A DNA stretch of 64,000 nucleotides from Sphingomonas nostoxanthinifaciens (GCF_019930585.1 NZ_CP082839.1:434001-498000); one strand, 5' to 3'. Shown: positions 9,233-19,424, counted from the first letter of the stretch. Made by a program: numbers and translations. The notes: generated by a model from the sequence alone, not told the origin.

Positions 9233-10311
9233 CCGACACGCCATCCCCCACTCCGCTGCGCATCCTCGTCACCGGCGGGGCGGGCTTCATCGGCTCCGCG
9301 CTCGTCCGGCATCTGGTGCGCGAGACGCCGCACACCGTGCTGAACGTCGACAAGCTGACCTATGCGGGTAACCTCGCCAGCCTTCATCCGATCGCGAACA
9401 GCCCGCGTTATTCGTTCCTGCAGGCCGATATCTGCGATCAGGCGGCGATCGCGGCGGCCATGGCCGCGTTCCGACCCGACGTCGTCACGCATCTCGCGGC
9501 AGAGAGCCACGTCGATCGCTCGATCGATGGGCCGGGCGCGTTCATCCAGACGAACATCGTCGGCACCTTCGCGATGCTGCAGGCGGCGCTCGGCTATTGG
9601 CGCGGGCTGGACGCCGATGCGCAGGCAGCGTTCCGTTTCCATCACATCTCTACCGACGAGGTGTTCGGCACGCTGGCGGATGACGGCTTCTTCACCGAGG
9701 AGACGCCCTACGATCCGCACTCGCCTTATTCGGCGTCGAAGGCGTCGTCGGACCATCTCGTCCGCGCCTGGGCCGATACGTACGGCCTGCCGGTGCTCGT
9801 GACCAACTGCTCGAACAATTACGGGCCGTACCACTTCCCCGAAAAACTGATCCCGCTGATGATCATCAAGGCGCTCGCGGGCGAGACGCTGCCGGTCTAC
9901 GGCAAGGGCCTCAACGTGCGCGACTGGCTGTTCGTCGAGGATCATGCCCGCGCGCTGACCGCGGTGTTCGAGAAGGGCACGCCGGGCGAGAGCTACATCA
10001 TCGGCGGCCGCGCCGAGCGCACCAACATCACGGTGGTGACGCGCATCTGCGAAACACTCGATCAGGTCCGCCCGCGCACCGACGGCCGCTCCTACAAGGA
10101 TCAGATCGGGCAGGTGGCGGATCGCCCCGGCCACGATCATCGCTATGCGATCGATCCGTCCAAGATCGAGCGCACGCTCGGCTGGACCGCGCAGGAGACG
10201 TTCGACAGCGGGATCGAGCGCACGATCCGCTGGTATCTCGACAACGAGGCATGGTGGCGTCCGTTGGTCGAGGAGAAGGGCGCGGTTCAACGCGTCGGGC
10301 TGGCCGGCTGA
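9229..10311 (+). CDS. rfbB: dTDP-glucose 4,6-dehydratase
   Basis: Extended SDR of 360 residues that turns dTDP-glucose into dTDP-4-keto-6-deoxyglucose, the second step of dTDP-L-rhamnose synthesis. It shows the NAD-binding [32 protein letters not shown] with the catalytic Asp-Glu pair, and the [11 protein letters not shown]yr/Lys motif, followed by [17 protein letters not shown]. Length is normal for RmlB. Start and stop overlap the neighbouring genes by 4 and 1 bases. Confidence 0.97.
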   Translation: MTDTPSPTPLRILVTGGAGFIGSALVRHLVRETPHTVLNVDKLTYAGNLASLHPIANSPRYSFLQADICDQAAIAAAMAAFRPDVVTHLAAESHVDRSIDGPGAFIQTNIVGTFAMLQAALGYWRGLDADAQAAFRFHHISTDEVFGTLADDGFFTEETPYDPHSPYSASKASSDHLVRAWADTYGLPVLVTNCSNNYGPYHFPEKLIPLMIIKALAGETLPVYGKGLNVRDWLFVEDHARALTAVFEKGTPGESYIIGGRAERTNITVVTRICETLDQVRPRTDGRSYKDQIGQVADRPGHDHRYAIDPSKIERTLGWTAQETFDSGIERTIRWYLDNEAWWRPLVEEKGAVQRVGLAG

Positions 10312-11183
10312 TGGCGATCCTCGTCACCGGTGGCACCGGCCAGGTCGGCCGCGCGCTGCAGCGGCTGGCGCCCGATCGCGTGGTCGCGCCGAAGCGCGCT
10401 TTGCTCGACCTCGCCGATCCCGAGGCGCTCGCCGAGATGGTCGCCTCGCAGGAGTGGGAGGCGGTCATCAACTGCGCCGCTTATACCGCCGTCGACAAGG
10501 CCGAGGCCGACGTCGTCGCCGCCTGGACGGTCAACGCGCTCGCGCCGGCGGCTTTCGCAGCGGCGACCGCCAAGGCGGGCATCCCGCTCGTCCATCTGTC
10601 GACCGACTATGTGTTCGATGGGTCGAAGGCAGAACCTTACGTCGAGGATGATCCGGTCGCGCCGCTCGGCGTCTATGGCGCGTCGAAGGAGGGTGGCGAG
10701 CAGGCGGTGCGCACCGCCAATCCCAACCATATCATCCTGCGCACCGCGTGGGTGGTGAGCGCCGACGGCGCGAATTTCGTCAAGACGATGCTGCGCCTCG
10801 CCGCCGGCCGTCCCGAACTGCGCGTCGTGGGCGACCAATATGGCTGCCCGACCTCGGCCGACGATATTGCCCGCGCCTGCATCGCCATCGTCGATCGGCT
10901 AGCGCAGCCCGATGCGCCGCGCGGGACCTATCATTTCGTCAACGCCGGCGAGGCGAACTGGGCCGATCTCGCCGAGGCGGTGGTCGCGCGCGCGGCGACG
11001 CACGGCCGTCCGCGCCCGATCGTCACCCGAATCACCACCGCCGATTATCCCACCCCCGCGCGCCGTCCGGCGAATTCGCGCCTGTCGACCGCCAAACTCG
11101 CGCGCGATTTCGGCATCACCGCGCCCGAGTGGCATGTCGCGGTGGATGCGATCGTGGACACTCTCCTCAAGGACCAAGCATGA
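10311..11183 (+). CDS. rfbD: dTDP-4-dehydrorhamnose reductase
   Basis: RmlD family, 290 residues; it reduces dTDP-4-keto-L-rhamnose to dTDP-L-rhamnose with NAD(P)H. Visible are [12 protein letters not shown] at the N-terminus, [18 protein letters not shown], and the YGASKEGGE Tyr/Lys motif, then RTAWV. The ATG overlaps the rfbB stop (TGATG), and the end overlaps rfbA by 4 bases. The start is set by the Rossmann motif only three residues in. Confidence 0.97.
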   Translation: MAILVTGGTGQVGRALQRLAPDRVVAPKRALLDLADPEALAEMVASQEWEAVINCAAYTAVDKAEADVVAAWTVNALAPAAFAAATAKAGIPLVHLSTDYVFDGSKAEPYVEDDPVAPLGVYGASKEGGEQAVRTANPNHIILRTAWVVSADGANFVKTMLRLAAGRPELRVVGDQYGCPTSADDIARACIAIVDRLAQPDAPRGTYHFVNAGEANWADLAEAVVARAATHGRPRPIVTRITTADYPTPARRPANSRLSTAKLARDFGITAPEWHVAVDAIVDTLLKDQA

Positions 11184-12052
11184 AGGGTATCATCCTCGCC
11201 GGCGGCACCGGCTCGCGGCTCCACCCGGCGACGCTGGCGGTCAACAAGCAGCTGCTGCCGATCTACGACAAGCCGATGATCTATTATCCGATGTCGGTGC
11301 TGATGCTCGCCGGCATCCGTGACGTGCTCATCATTTCCGCGCCCGAATATCTCGACAATTATATCCGGCTGTTCGGCGACGGGCATTTGATCGGCATGCG
11401 CATCACCTATGCCGTCCAACCCAAGCCCGAGGGGTTGGCGCAGGCCTTCCTGATCGGCGAGACCTTCCTCGACGGCGGTCCGGCGGCTTTGGTGCTCGGC
11501 GACAACATCTTCTTCGGCGCCGATCTGTCGGCGCGGCTGATGGCGGCCAAGGCGCGGACGAATTGCGCGACCGTCTTCTCCTATCGGGTCGATCATCCCG
11601 AAGCCTATGGCGTGGTCGAGCTCGATGCCGAAGGCCGGGCCATCTCGATCGAGGAAAAGCCCGCCAAGCCGAAATCGAACCAGGCGGTCACCGGCCTCTA
11701 TTTCTACGACGATCGAGTCGTCGAGTTCGCCAAGCAGGTGCGCCCCTCGCCGCGCGGCGAACTGGAGATCACCGATCTCAACCGCATGTACATGGAGCGT
11801 GGCGAGCTGTTCGTGGAGCAGCTGTCGCGTGGCCATGCGTGGCTCGACACCGGCACGCATGATTCGCTGCTGGAGGCATCGGAATTCGTGCGCACCGTCC
11901 AGCATCGCCAGGGCATGCAGGTCGCCGCGCTGGAGGAGATCGCGTTCGAGAACGGCTTCATCACGCGCGAGCAATTGCGTGCCCGCGGCGAGGCGTTCGC
12001 GAAGACCGGCTACGGGCGATATCTGCTGCGCATCGCCGACCAGGCGGCCTGA
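11180..12052 (+). CDS. rfbA: Glucose-1-phosphate thymidylyltransferase
   Basis: RmlA, 290 residues, makes dTDP-glucose from dTTP and glucose-1-phosphate, the first and feedback-regulated step of the pathway. The signature [11 protein letters not shown] and the [16 protein letters not shown] stretch are intact, as are LGDNIFFG and EKPAKPKS. Last gene of rfbCBDA; it converges on bamE with only 18 bases between the stops and no clear intrinsic terminator. Confidence 0.97.
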   Translation: MKGIILAGGTGSRLHPATLAVNKQLLPIYDKPMIYYPMSVLMLAGIRDVLIISAPEYLDNYIRLFGDGHLIGMRITYAVQPKPEGLAQAFLIGETFLDGGPAALVLGDNIFFGADLSARLMAAKARTNCATVFSYRVDHPEAYGVVELDAEGRAISIEEKPAKPKSNQAVTGLYFYDDRVVEFAKQVRPSPRGELEITDLNRMYMERGELFVEQLSRGHAWLDTGTHDSLLEASEFVRTVQHRQGMQVAALEEIAFENGFITREQLRARGEAFAKTGYGRYLLRIADQAA

Positions 12053-12070
12053 CGCGCGTCCGCGTGGCGC

Positions 12071-12568
12071 CTAGTTGCCGCCGCCGCGCGGATTGTCGGC
12101 GGTCGGGGCTGTCTGGCCGGCCGAGCCGACCGCGCCGATATTGCCGAACAGCTCGCTGAAGAAGCTGCGCTCGCGGCCCAGCACGGGCGTGCGCTTGCCG
12201 TAGATCGGTACGTGGCGGATCGTTTCCAGCCCGGTCTTCTGCACCGACGAGACGTCCTGCCCGTTGAAGCGGATCGTCAGCAGCATCTGCGACACCGGCT
12301 CCGGCGTCGAGAAAGCGAGCTGGCGCGTGTCGCGCGCGAGGAAATACCAGGTCGTGCCGCTGTCCCATTCGCTGGCGAAGCTCGGTCGGCCAAGCGTCTT
12401 CGACACCGAATCCTGATTGTCGACGCCCGGCTCGATCTGGTTGATGAGCGACCGATCGACCACATAGCCCTTGTGATCGCGCACGCGGGTGCAGCCCGTC
12501 GCCAAAAGCGCCGCCAGCATCGCGATTCCAAGCGGCGCGGCACGCCCGCCGTTGATCGAATCGCCCAT
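12071..12568 (-). CDS. bamE: Outer membrane protein assembly factor BamE lipoprotein
   Basis: SmpA/OmlA family lipoprotein of 165 residues, part of the BAM complex that inserts beta-barrels in the outer membrane. The signal peptide ends in a lipobox (LLATGC, Cys26). The conserved YVVDRSLINQIEPG segment and the LGRPSF turn identify the family. The C-terminal tail (TADNPRGGG) is low complexity. The ATG at 12568 has GGGAGA about 8 bases upstream and is preferred to an in-frame TTG six bases earlier. Divergent from the cytochrome bc1 chaperone gene, a pairing common in alphaproteobacteria. Confidence 0.92.
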   Translation of the reverse strand: MGDSINGGRAAPLGIAMLAALLATGCTRVRDHKGYVVDRSLINQIEPGVDNQDSVSKTLGRPSFASEWDSGTTWYFLARDTRQLAFSTPEPVSQMLLTIRFNGQDVSSVQKTGLETIRHVPIYGKRTPVLGRERSFFSELFGNIGAVGSAGQTAPTADNPRGGGN

Positions 12569-12606
12569 GCCCAAAGTCTCCCGACGTCACTAAAACAGCG
12601 CCGGGA

Positions 12607-12635
12607 TTGCAACCGCACGCGCCGGCCTCAATATG
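12607..12635 (+). promoter_or_regulatory. Candidate promoter for the bc1 chaperone-DUF177 pair
   Basis: TTGCAA (12607-12612) and AATATG (12630-12635) are separated by 17 bases and lie about 40 bases before the ATG at 12674. Spacing and the -35 box fit a housekeeping sigma factor; the -10 box is imperfect. Confidence 0.35.
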
Positions 12636-12673
12636 GCCTCGACGCCTGCGCGGCAAGCGGGCGCGAGAGGGAG

Positions 12674-13204
12674 ATGCGGCGAGTGGCGGGACTGTGGCGG
12701 CGCCTGTTCGGAGCGCGCGAGCGCGATGCGCTCGCTCCGCTCTACCATGCCGTGGTCGCAGCAGCCCGCCGACCAGTCTGGTACAAGGCGGGCGGCGTGC
12801 CCGACACGATCGACGGGCGCTTCGATATGGTCGCCGCGATCCTCGCGCTCGTGCTGCTGCGGCTGGAAGAAGAGGGCGATGTCGGCCGTGCGCCCGCCGC
12901 CTATCTCGCCGAACTGTTCGTCGACGACATGGATGGCCAGCTGCGCGAGCGCGGGATCGGCGACATCGTCGTCGGCAAGCATGTCGGGCGCATGATGGGG
13001 GCGCTGGGCGGCCGGCTCGGCGCCTTTCGCGATGGCTTCGGCGCTGGCGGCGACCTCGACACGGCGATCCGCCGCAATATCTATCGCGGAGCGGCGCCTG
13101 CACCCGGCGCGGTGGCGGTGGTGCGCGACGGTCTCGTCTCGATGCGCGCCACACTGGAGGCGACGCCGGCATCCATCCTGCTTGACGGAGTATTGAGCGC
13201 GTGA
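12674..13204 (+). CDS. Ubiquinol-cytochrome c chaperone (CBP3-like)
   Basis: Ubiq_cyt_C_chap family protein of 176 residues; relatives such as mitochondrial Cbp3 assist synthesis and assembly of cytochrome b in the bc1 complex. Recognisable are WYKAGGVPDTIDGRFDM, then the LVLLRLEEEG and LFVDDMDGQLRE segments and a basic helix VGKHVGRMMGALGGR. No signal peptide; cytoplasmic or membrane-peripheral. The ATG follows GAGAGGGAG closely. Its last bases overlap the GTG of the next gene (GTGA). Confidence 0.88.
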   Translation: MRRVAGLWRRLFGARERDALAPLYHAVVAAARRPVWYKAGGVPDTIDGRFDMVAAILALVLLRLEEEGDVGRAPAAYLAELFVDDMDGQLRERGIGDIVVGKHVGRMMGALGGRLGAFRDGFGAGGDLDTAIRRNIYRGAAPAPGAVAVVRDGLVSMRATLEATPASILLDGVLSA

Positions 13205-13716
13205 CCGACCCCGAATTCTCCCGCCCGTTCCGGATCGACACGATCGGCAGCGAACCGCATGCGGTCGCGATCGGCGCCGAGCCGGCGGAGCGGGCGGCGC
13301 TTGCCCGGCGGTTCGACCTGCTGTCGATCGAGCGGCTGGAGGCGACGGCGTCGCTCGTGCGCGCGGACGACGTGGTCACCGCTACCGGTGCGATCGTCGC
13401 GGCGGTGACGCAGGCCTGCGTGGCGAGCGGTGCGCCGGTGCCGGCGACGATCGAGGAGCCGTTCACGATCCGCTTCGCCCCGGTCGGTCCGTCCTCGATC
13501 GAGGAGATGGAGTTGGCGGCGGACGATCTCGACGTGATGAGCTACGAGGGCTCGGCGATCGATCTGGGCGAGGCGGTTGCGCAGACGCTGGCGCTGGCGC
13601 TCGATCCGTTTCCGCGCGCGCCCGACGCCGACGCGACGCTGCGCGAGGCAGGCGTGCTGGAGGAAGGCGATGCCGGGCCGTTCGGCGCGCTCAAGGCGCT
13701 GCGCGATCGTCTTTGA
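13201..13716 (+). CDS. DUF177 (YceD-family) protein
   Basis: 171 residues, DUF177 family, acidic throughout. In many bacteria a member of this family lies beside rpmF and is linked to rRNA metabolism; here it follows the bc1 chaperone, as is common in alphaproteobacteria. Visible are the FSRPFRID opening, a central TIEEPFTIRFAP strand and the C-terminal GPFGALKALRD that recalls the family's PF..L..L end. GTG start overlapping the upstream stop. No rpmF follows; the next gene is a chemotaxis-type protein. Confidence 0.85.
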   Translation: MTDPEFSRPFRIDTIGSEPHAVAIGAEPAERAALARRFDLLSIERLEATASLVRADDVVTATGAIVAAVTQACVASGAPVPATIEEPFTIRFAPVGPSSIEEMELAADDLDVMSYEGSAIDLGEAVAQTLALALDPFPRAPDADATLREAGVLEEGDAGPFGALKALRDRL

Positions 13717-13792
13717 CTGTCACATGATCGTCATCGAAACCTAAGCGCTCCTTCACCTCCCGCCGCTACCGCCGCCTGCGGGAGAGGCGCGG

Positions 13793-15109
13793 ATGCACAG
13801 TAGTCGGATCGAGATGGGGGGTGCGGCGGATATCCCGGCGGGCGAAGTTCTGGCCGCGTTGCGCGATGCGGCCGTGTCCGCCGATGGCAGCCTCTACGAT
13901 GCAGTGGCGCTGTTTCAGGATCATCCCGATCTGCGCCTGATCGCCGTGCTCGATGGCCTCAACCGGCCGACCGGAGCTTTGTTTGAACGCGATATCCGCC
14001 GGCTGCTGTTCAATCCCTTCGGCCATTCGCTGCTCAACAATCCCGGTTTTGGCGGCAATATCGCCCAGCATGTGCGCCCTTGCCCCGCAATCGAACTGGA
14101 TGCCGCGCTCGACTTCATGCTCGGTGCATGGGCAGGGCAGGATGCGGGCGAAGGGCTGATCGTCACGGTCGCGGGGCGGTATCGCGGCGTGATCGGCAAT
14201 CACGAACTGCTGCGGCTCGTCGCACTGCGCGAGGAGCGCGCGACCGCGCGTCGCCTGCAGCGGCTCGATCGGATCGATCAAGCGGCGGCGACGCTCGAAC
14301 ATGACGCGCACACGCTGACCGGAGCGCTCGCCGAGATCGCGCGGGCGATCGGCCAGACGGCCGGCGACACCGGCGATCGGGCCGAGCGGACCGGCGCGCG
14401 CGCCGCTGCGATGGCCGGCGTCGCGGACGAGACCGGCGCGGGGCTTGCGGCGGTGGCCGAACGCGCGGCCGCGCTGGCCGAGGCGCACCGCCACGTGCGC
14501 GAGAATATGGGCGCGACGCAGCGTGCGACCGCCGACGCGATCACGGTCGTACGCGAGAGCGGTGCCGAGACGCGCGGGCTCGAAGACGCCGCGAACGACA
14601 TTGCCGACTTTGCCGGCATGATCGAACGGATCTCGCGCAAGGTGTCGATGCTCGCCTTCAACGCGACGATCGAGGCGGCGCGTGCGGGCGAGGCGGGACG
14701 CGGCTTCGCGGTGGTCGCGCATGAGATCAAGGCGTTCGCGAGCCAGACGCGCGAGGCCGCCGGCACGATCGGCGCGCGGCTCGACGCGGTGCGCGCGGCC
14801 GCCAGCGGCGTCTCGCGCGCCCAGCGCGGCATGGAGGAGATGGTGACGAAGGTGGAGGCCAATTCGATCGGCGCCATCGCCGCCCTGCTGGACGAAGCGG
14901 AGGCGACCGATCTGATCGCGCATTACTCCGCGCGGGCCTCGGATGGCGCGCGGCGCGTGCGGACAGAGGCGGAGGCGATCCGCCACAATGCCGCCGATGC
15001 GGTTCGGGGTGCGGCCGAAATGCTGCGCTTCGCGACCGAACTGACCGATCGCGCCGCCGCGACCGGCGGCCAGATCACCGATTTCCTGAAGATATTGCAG
15101 GACGCCTGA
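13793..15109 (+). CDS. Soluble methyl-accepting chemotaxis-type protein with CBS-like N-terminus
   Basis: 438 residues without a membrane segment. The first about 150 residues look like a CBS-pair-like sensor ([20 protein letters not shown], then a second half [19 protein letters not shown]). The rest is alanine-rich coiled coil. The signalling hairpin near residues 280-320 reads [18 protein letters not shown] then [15 protein letters not shown], close to but not identical with the canonical receptor tip that binds CheA/CheW. No chemotaxis kinase gene is nearby. It may act in cytoplasmic signalling other than swimming. A later ATG at 13814 is possible. Upstream lies a 76-base gap. Confidence 0.8.
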   Translation: MHSSRIEMGGAADIPAGEVLAALRDAAVSADGSLYDAVALFQDHPDLRLIAVLDGLNRPTGALFERDIRRLLFNPFGHSLLNNPGFGGNIAQHVRPCPAIELDAALDFMLGAWAGQDAGEGLIVTVAGRYRGVIGNHELLRLVALREERATARRLQRLDRIDQAAATLEHDAHTLTGALAEIARAIGQTAGDTGDRAERTGARAAAMAGVADETGAGLAAVAERAAALAEAHRHVRENMGATQRATADAITVVRESGAETRGLEDAANDIADFAGMIERISRKVSMLAFNATIEAARAGEAGRGFAVVAHEIKAFASQTREAAGTIGARLDAVRAAASGVSRAQRGMEEMVTKVEANSIGAIAALLDEAEATDLIAHYSARASDGARRVRTEAEAIRHNAADAVRGAAEMLRFATELTDRAAATGGQITDFLKILQDA

Positions 15110-15170
15110 CGCGCGGGCCGAGCCACGGCGCGTCGGGCGATCACCAGTTGCGCGCCTTCAGGCTATGCCT

Positions 15171-15713
15171 TCAGAACGGCACATCGTCGTCGAGATCGCT
15201 GTCGAACGGCTGCGGCTTGCTGCCACCGCCGCTGCCACCGCCGCGATTGCCGCCCCCGAAGTCACGCCCGCCGCCGGCGCCCCGATCGCCGCCGCTACCG
15301 ACGAAGCTGCTGTCATCGCCCCCGCTCCAGCCGCCGCCGGCGCCGCCACCACCGCCGCCTTCACGGCCGTCGAGCATCACCAAGGTGCCGTTGAAACCCT
15401 GCAGCACGATCTCGGTCGAATATTTGTCCTGGCCGTCGCTGCCCTGCCACTTCCGCGTCTGCAGCTGGCCTTCGATATACACCTTGCTGCCCTTGCGCAG
15501 ATAGCGCTCGGCGGTGTTGGCGAGGCCTTCGTTGAAGATCGCGACCGAATGCCATTCGGTCTTCTCCTTGCGCTCGCCCGAAGCGCGGTCCTTCCACGTC
15601 TCCGACGTGGCGATGCGCAGGTTCACGACCTTGCCGCCATTCTGGAAGCTGCGCGATTCGGGATCGCGGCCCAGATTGCCGACCAGGATCACCTTGTTGA
15701 CGCTGCCAGCCAT
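15171..15713 (-). CDS. ssb: Single-stranded DNA-binding protein
   Basis: 180 residues. The OB-fold domain (1-110) starts with the typical [16 protein letters not shown] and contains [12 protein letters not shown] and [15 protein letters not shown] glycine-rich linker (about 120-168) precedes the acidic tip [10 protein letters not shown], which recruits partner proteins in known SSBs. It binds ssDNA in replication, recombination and repair. Convergent with the chemotaxis-type gene; a repeat element lies immediately upstream. Confidence 0.97.
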   Translation of the reverse strand: MAGSVNKVILVGNLGRDPESRSFQNGGKVVNLRIATSETWKDRASGERKEKTEWHSVAIFNEGLANTAERYLRKGSKVYIEGQLQTRKWQGSDGQDKYSTEIVLQGFNGTLVMLDGREGGGGGGAGGGWSGGDDSSFVGSGGDRGAGGGRDFGGGNRGGGSGGGSKPQPFDSDLDDDVPF

Positions 15714-15726
15714 TCTCTTCTTACTC

Positions 15727-15805
15727 CGTCATTCCAGCGAAAGCTGGAATCTCCCGCGGGAGATTCGCCCAGCCTTGAAAGACCCCAGCTTTCGCTGGGG
15801 TGACG
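15727..15805. repeat. REP/BIME-like inverted repeat, family A
   Basis: Two hairpins, TTCCAGC-GAAA-GCTGGAA and CCCCAGC-TTTC-GCTGGGG, are themselves arranged as an overall inverted repeat bounded by CGTCA and TGACG. It fills the space between the feoB stop and the ssb start. It may act as the feoB terminator. Bacterial REP elements have this layout. Confidence 0.8.
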
Positions 15806-15818
15806 GTGAAGGGCAAGT

Positions 15819-17678
15819 CTAAAGCCCCAGTGCGGTCGCCGTCCAGAAGGTGATGCCCGCGGCGATCCACGCCAGCCCGAACAGATAAGCGAGCGTGAAG
15901 GCCGGCCATGCCCAGCCGTTGGTCTCGCGCCGGATCACCGCGATGGTCGACAGGCATTGCGGCGCGAACACGAACCAGGCGAGGAAAGCGAGCGCGGTCG
16001 GCAGCGACCATGCCCCGCGCAGCCGCTCCGTCAGCCGCTCCTGGCCCTGCTTCTCGTCGTCGCCGGCGTCGATCGAATAGACCGTCTGCAGCGCCGAGAC
16101 CGCCACCTCGCGCGCCGCCATCGCCGGGATGATCGCGAGGCTGAGCGCGTGATTGAAGCCGATCGGCCGCACGATCGGCTCCAGCCCGCTCGCGATGCGG
16201 CCCGCGATCGAATATTCGCTCTGCTTCATCGGGCTGCCCGCCGGCACCTGCGGATAGGAGGTGAGCAGCCACAAGGTCAGCGTGACGGCCATGATCGTGG
16301 TGCCCGCGCGGCGCAGGAATACGAACGCGCGCTGCCACAGGCCGATCGCGACGTCGCGCCACACCGGCATCTGATATTTGGGCAATTCCATCATGAAGCC
16401 GCCGCCGCCGCCGCGCGCGATCGTTCGCCTGAAGACCAGCGCCACCAGCATCGCTCCGGCGATCCCGGCGAGGTAGAGCCCGAACAGCACCAGCCCCTGC
16501 AGCCCCACGCCGGGCACGACCTGCCGCGCTGGGATGAAGGCGCCGATTATGACGGCATAGACCGGCAGCCGCGCCGAACAGGTCATCATCGGCGCGATCA
16601 GGATGGTGGTCAGCCGATCGCGCGGATCGTCGATCGATCGCGTCGCCATGATGCCGGGAATGGCGCAGGCGAAGGAGGAGAGGAGCGGGATGAAGGCACG
16701 CCCCGACAGGCCGACGCCCGCCATCAGCCGGTCCATCAGGAAGGCCGCGCGCACCATGTAGCCCGAGGCCTCGAGCACGAGGATGAAGGCGAACAGGATC
16801 AGGATCTGCGGCAGGAAGGCGACCACCGAGCCGACGCCGTTGATGACGCCCTCGACCAGCAGCGAGCGCAGGAAGCCGTCGGGCAGATGCGCCACCGCCT
16901 GATTGCCGAGCCAGGCCTGCAGACCGGCCAGCGCGTCGATCGGCGCCTGGCTCCACGAAAAGACCGCCTGGAACATCACGAACATCAGCACGGCGAGCAG
17001 GATCGGCCCGGCGACCGGGTGGAGCGCGACCCGGTCGAACCGCTGGGTCCACAAATTGGTCGCGCGCGTCTGCGTGGTGACGGCGTCGGCGATGCGGCGG
17101 GCACGGCGCTGGAGCGCGGTCAGGTCGTCGGCGGGCGGCGCGGCTAGAGCGAGCCGCCCGCCGCCGCCGACAGCGCGGCCGAGCGCCGCGCGCAATTCGT
17201 CGAGCCCGGTCTTGCGGACCGCCACGGTCGGCACGACCGGCACGCCGAGCTCGGCCGACAGGCGGGCCAGATCGATGTCGAGCCCGTCGCGGCGCGCCAT
17301 GTCGATCATGTTGAGCGCGATGACCGTCGGCAGGCCGAGCGCGACGAGCTGCAGCGCGAAGCGGAGATGATTGTCGAGGTTGGTCGCGTCGAGCACCACC
17401 ACCAGCGCCGATGGCCGCCGCTCGCCCGCCTGGGCGCCGAACAACACGTCGCGCGTCACCGCCTCGTCGGGGCTCGCGGGATCGAGGCTGTAGGTGCCGG
17501 GCAGGTCGACCAGTTCGATCGGCCGGCCGTCATCGAGCGCCAGCCGCCCCGATTTACGCTCGACCGTCACGCCGGGATAATTGCCGACCTTCTGCCGCGC
17601 GCCGGTCAAAGCGTTGAACAGCGCGCTCTTGCCGGCATTGGGGTTGCCGACCAGCGCGACCATCGGTGCGGGGGTCAT
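15819..17678 (-). CDS. feoB: Ferrous iron transporter B
   Basis: FeoB, 619 residues: an N-terminal GTPase domain and an inner-membrane permease. G1 is GNPNAGKSALFN, G3 is DLPGTYSLDP and G4 is NMID. Several hydrophobic segments follow, including the Cys-containing LLSSFACAIPGIMATR and MMTCSARLPVY gates. The ATG overlaps the feoA stop (ATGA), and FeoA and FeoB work together in Fe(II) uptake. A longer in-frame ORF upstream is a shadow over feoA. No feoC is seen downstream. Confidence 0.97.
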   Translation of the reverse strand: MTPAPMVALVGNPNAGKSALFNALTGARQKVGNYPGVTVERKSGRLALDDGRPIELVDLPGTYSLDPASPDEAVTRDVLFGAQAGERRPSALVVVLDATNLDNHLRFALQLVALGLPTVIALNMIDMARRDGLDIDLARLSAELGVPVVPTVAVRKTGLDELRAALGRAVGGGGRLALAAPPADDLTALQRRARRIADAVTTQTRATNLWTQRFDRVALHPVAGPILLAVLMFVMFQAVFSWSQAPIDALAGLQAWLGNQAVAHLPDGFLRSLLVEGVINGVGSVVAFLPQILILFAFILVLEASGYMVRAAFLMDRLMAGVGLSGRAFIPLLSSFACAIPGIMATRSIDDPRDRLTTILIAPMMTCSARLPVYAVIIGAFIPARQVVPGVGLQGLVLFGLYLAGIAGAMLVALVFRRTIARGGGGGFMMELPKYQMPVWRDVAIGLWQRAFVFLRRAGTTIMAVTLTLWLLTSYPQVPAGSPMKQSEYSIAGRIASGLEPIVRPIGFNHALSLAIIPAMAAREVAVSALQTVYSIDAGDDEKQGQERLTERLRGAWSLPTALAFLAWFVFAPQCLSTIAVIRRETNGWAWPAFTLAYLFGLAWIAAGITFWTATALGL

Positions 17679-17926
17679 GCGGGTTCGACGGTCACCGACG
17701 CGGCCAGACGTCGCCGCAGCGCGATCGTCATGCGGCCGACGCGGCACGCGATCGGCCCCTGGAACGCGCCGTGGTGCAGCGCCTCGATCGCCACGCCGTG
17801 GTCGAAGCCGAGCTCGCGCAGGCGCTTGCCCTCGCGCTCGCCCACGCTCGCCCAGTCGATCGCAGCGATGCGGGAAGGATGGCGGGGAGGAAGCTGGTCG
17901 AGGCGCACCGGCGCGGATCCTGTCAT
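17675..17926 (-). CDS. feoA: Ferrous iron transport protein A
   Basis: Small SH3-like cytoplasmic protein, 83 residues, partner of FeoB. RLRELGFDHGVAIEALHHG and the closing CRVGRMTIALRRRLAASV match the FeoA fold. The ATG lies only 4 bases from a Fur-like operator, so iron repression is expected. First gene of feoAB. Confidence 0.93.
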   Translation of the reverse strand: MTGSAPVRLDQLPPRHPSRIAAIDWASVGEREGKRLRELGFDHGVAIEALHHGAFQGPIACRVGRMTIALRRRLAASVTVEPA

Positions 17927-17930
17927 GGGG

Positions 17931-17950
17931 TGCGACTGATTATCAATATC
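17931..17950 (-). promoter_or_regulatory. Fur-like box upstream of feoAB
   Basis: Read on the minus strand, GATATTGATAATCAGTCGC matches 15 of 19 positions of the classic Fur consensus. It lies just upstream of feoA. Its position supports iron-dependent repression by Fur. Confidence 0.72.
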
Positions 17951-17993
17951 TGGCGTGAATGGCTAGTGTACGACCGCCAGCCTTGTCTTTTCG

Positions 17994-18443
17994 CTAACGC
18001 CGCGTTGCCGCCACCGCCGCGTCGCTCGCCAGCCGATCGGCACGTTCGTTTTCGGGATGGCCGGCATGGCCCTTGACCCATTCCCACGCGATCCGGTGCG
18101 GGGCGGCGGCGGCGATCAGTTCCTGCCACAGGTCGGCATTCTTGACCGGCTGGCGCGCGGCGGTCTTCCAGCCGTTGCGCTGCCAGCCCTTCAGCCACTT
18201 GGTCAGTCCGTCCATCACGTAGCGACTGTCGGTCGACAGGGTCACGTGGCAGGGGCGGGTCAGCGCCTCCAGCCCGCGGATCGCGGCCATCAATTCCATG
18301 CGATTGTTGGTGGTGAGAATCTCGCCGCCCGACAATTCCTTCTCGGCCGTCCCCATGCGCAGCACGACGCCCCAGCCACCGGGGCCGGGATTGCCCTTGC
18401 ACGCGCCATCGGTCGCCATCGCCACCTGCGGCAGCTCGCTCAT
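17994..18443 (-). CDS. rnhA: Ribonuclease HI
   Basis: 149 residues; cleaves RNA in RNA-DNA hybrids. The catalytic carboxylates are seen in [16 protein letters not shown] (Asp), NNRMELMAA (Glu) and [10 protein letters not shown] (Asp), with the histidine loop in [15 protein letters not shown]. The start at [13 protein letters not shown] is chosen from the family and overlaps the thrB stop (ATGA); the longer upstream frame is a shadow. Third gene of ispH-thrB-rnhA. Confidence 0.96.
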   Translation of the reverse strand: MSELPQVAMATDGACKGNPGPGGWGVVLRMGTAEKELSGGEILTTNNRMELMAAIRGLEALTRPCHVTLSTDSRYVMDGLTKWLKGWQRNGWKTAARQPVKNADLWQELIAAAAPHRIAWEWVKGHAGHPENERADRLASDAAVAATRR

Positions 18444-19408
18444 GCCAGCGTCCCGCAGCGCGCGGCCAGCGCGGGGTCGTAGATTTTCAGCCGCCGCCAG
18501 AAGGCCAGCGGATCCTTGCGCGTCACCAGTGCGTCGGCCGGCGTGTTGAGCCAGTCCCACGCCCGCGACAAGGTGAAGCGGATGCAGGCGCCCACCGCCA
18601 TGTCGCGGAAGGCGGATCGTTCGTCATCGTTCAATGGAAAATATCTCGAATAGCCCGCGATCAGGCCATCCCCGATCGCCGAATCATGCTGCATGCCGGT
18701 CGCGTCGAACGACCAGGCGGCGTGCATCACCGCTAGATCATAGAGGCGGATGTCGGTGCAGGCGAAATAGAAATCGATCAGCCCGGTCACGTCGTCGCCG
18801 ATCATCAATACGTTGTCGGAGAACAGGTCGGCATGGATGGCGCACCGGTCGAGTCCCTCGCGATCCCATGTCGCCGCCAGTTCGCCGATCGCCAGCCCGA
18901 GATCGGCATGGAGGCCGGGGCTTATCGTATCGAGGCTGGTGCCGCATCGCTCGTACAGGCCCGCCCAGGTGGGTTGTCCCATCGAGTTCGCGCGGGATTC
19001 GCCGAAATCGGCCACGGCGCGATGCAATTGCCCCAGCGCGTCGCCGGCGGCGGTCGCCTGCGCGCGCGTCGGCTGTGACAGCGACACGCCCGGCAGGAAG
19101 CGGATCAGGCAGGCCGCCCGTCCGCACAATTGCTGGATCGCCTGGCCCGCGCGATCCTTGATCGCCGGCGGCACCGCCAGCCCCTTAGCCGCCAGATGAT
19201 CGAGCAAGGCCATGAAGAAGGGCAGGTCGCCCGCATCGACGCGCTTCTCGTAGAGCGTCAGGATGAAGCGGCCTTCGGTCGTGTCGACCAGATAATTGCT
19301 GTTCTCCACACCCTCGGCGATGCCCTTGGCCGAGACGAGCGTGCCGACGTCGTAGCGGCCGAGCAGGTCCGCCAATTCCTCGGCGGAGACGTGGGTATAG
19401 ACGGCCAT
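18440..19408 (-). CDS. thrB: Homoserine kinase (ThrB, aminoglycoside-kinase fold)
   Basis: 322 residues. This is the APH-fold homoserine kinase typical of alphaproteobacteria, which phosphorylates homoserine for threonine synthesis. The N-terminus [16 protein letters not shown], the [13 protein letters not shown] loop, the catalytic [13 protein letters not shown] (Asp) and [15 protein letters not shown] metal site are all present. It begins 16 bases after ispH. Confidence 0.95.
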   Translation of the reverse strand: MAVYTHVSAEELADLLGRYDVGTLVSAKGIAEGVENSNYLVDTTEGRFILTLYEKRVDAGDLPFFMALLDHLAAKGLAVPPAIKDRAGQAIQQLCGRAACLIRFLPGVSLSQPTRAQATAAGDALGQLHRAVADFGESRANSMGQPTWAGLYERCGTSLDTISPGLHADLGLAIGELAATWDREGLDRCAIHADLFSDNVLMIGDDVTGLIDFYFACTDIRLYDLAVMHAAWSFDATGMQHDSAIGDGLIAGYSRYFPLNDDERSAFRDMAVGACIRFTLSRAWDWLNTPADALVTRKDPLAFWRRLKIYDPALAARCGTLA

Positions 19409-19424
19409 GACGCTCCCGCTGCGC

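Noticed and set aside
17679..17747. An upstream extension of feoB
   Set aside because: It overlaps feoA in another frame; the P-loop motif begins a few residues after the ATG at 17678, which also overlaps the feoA stop.
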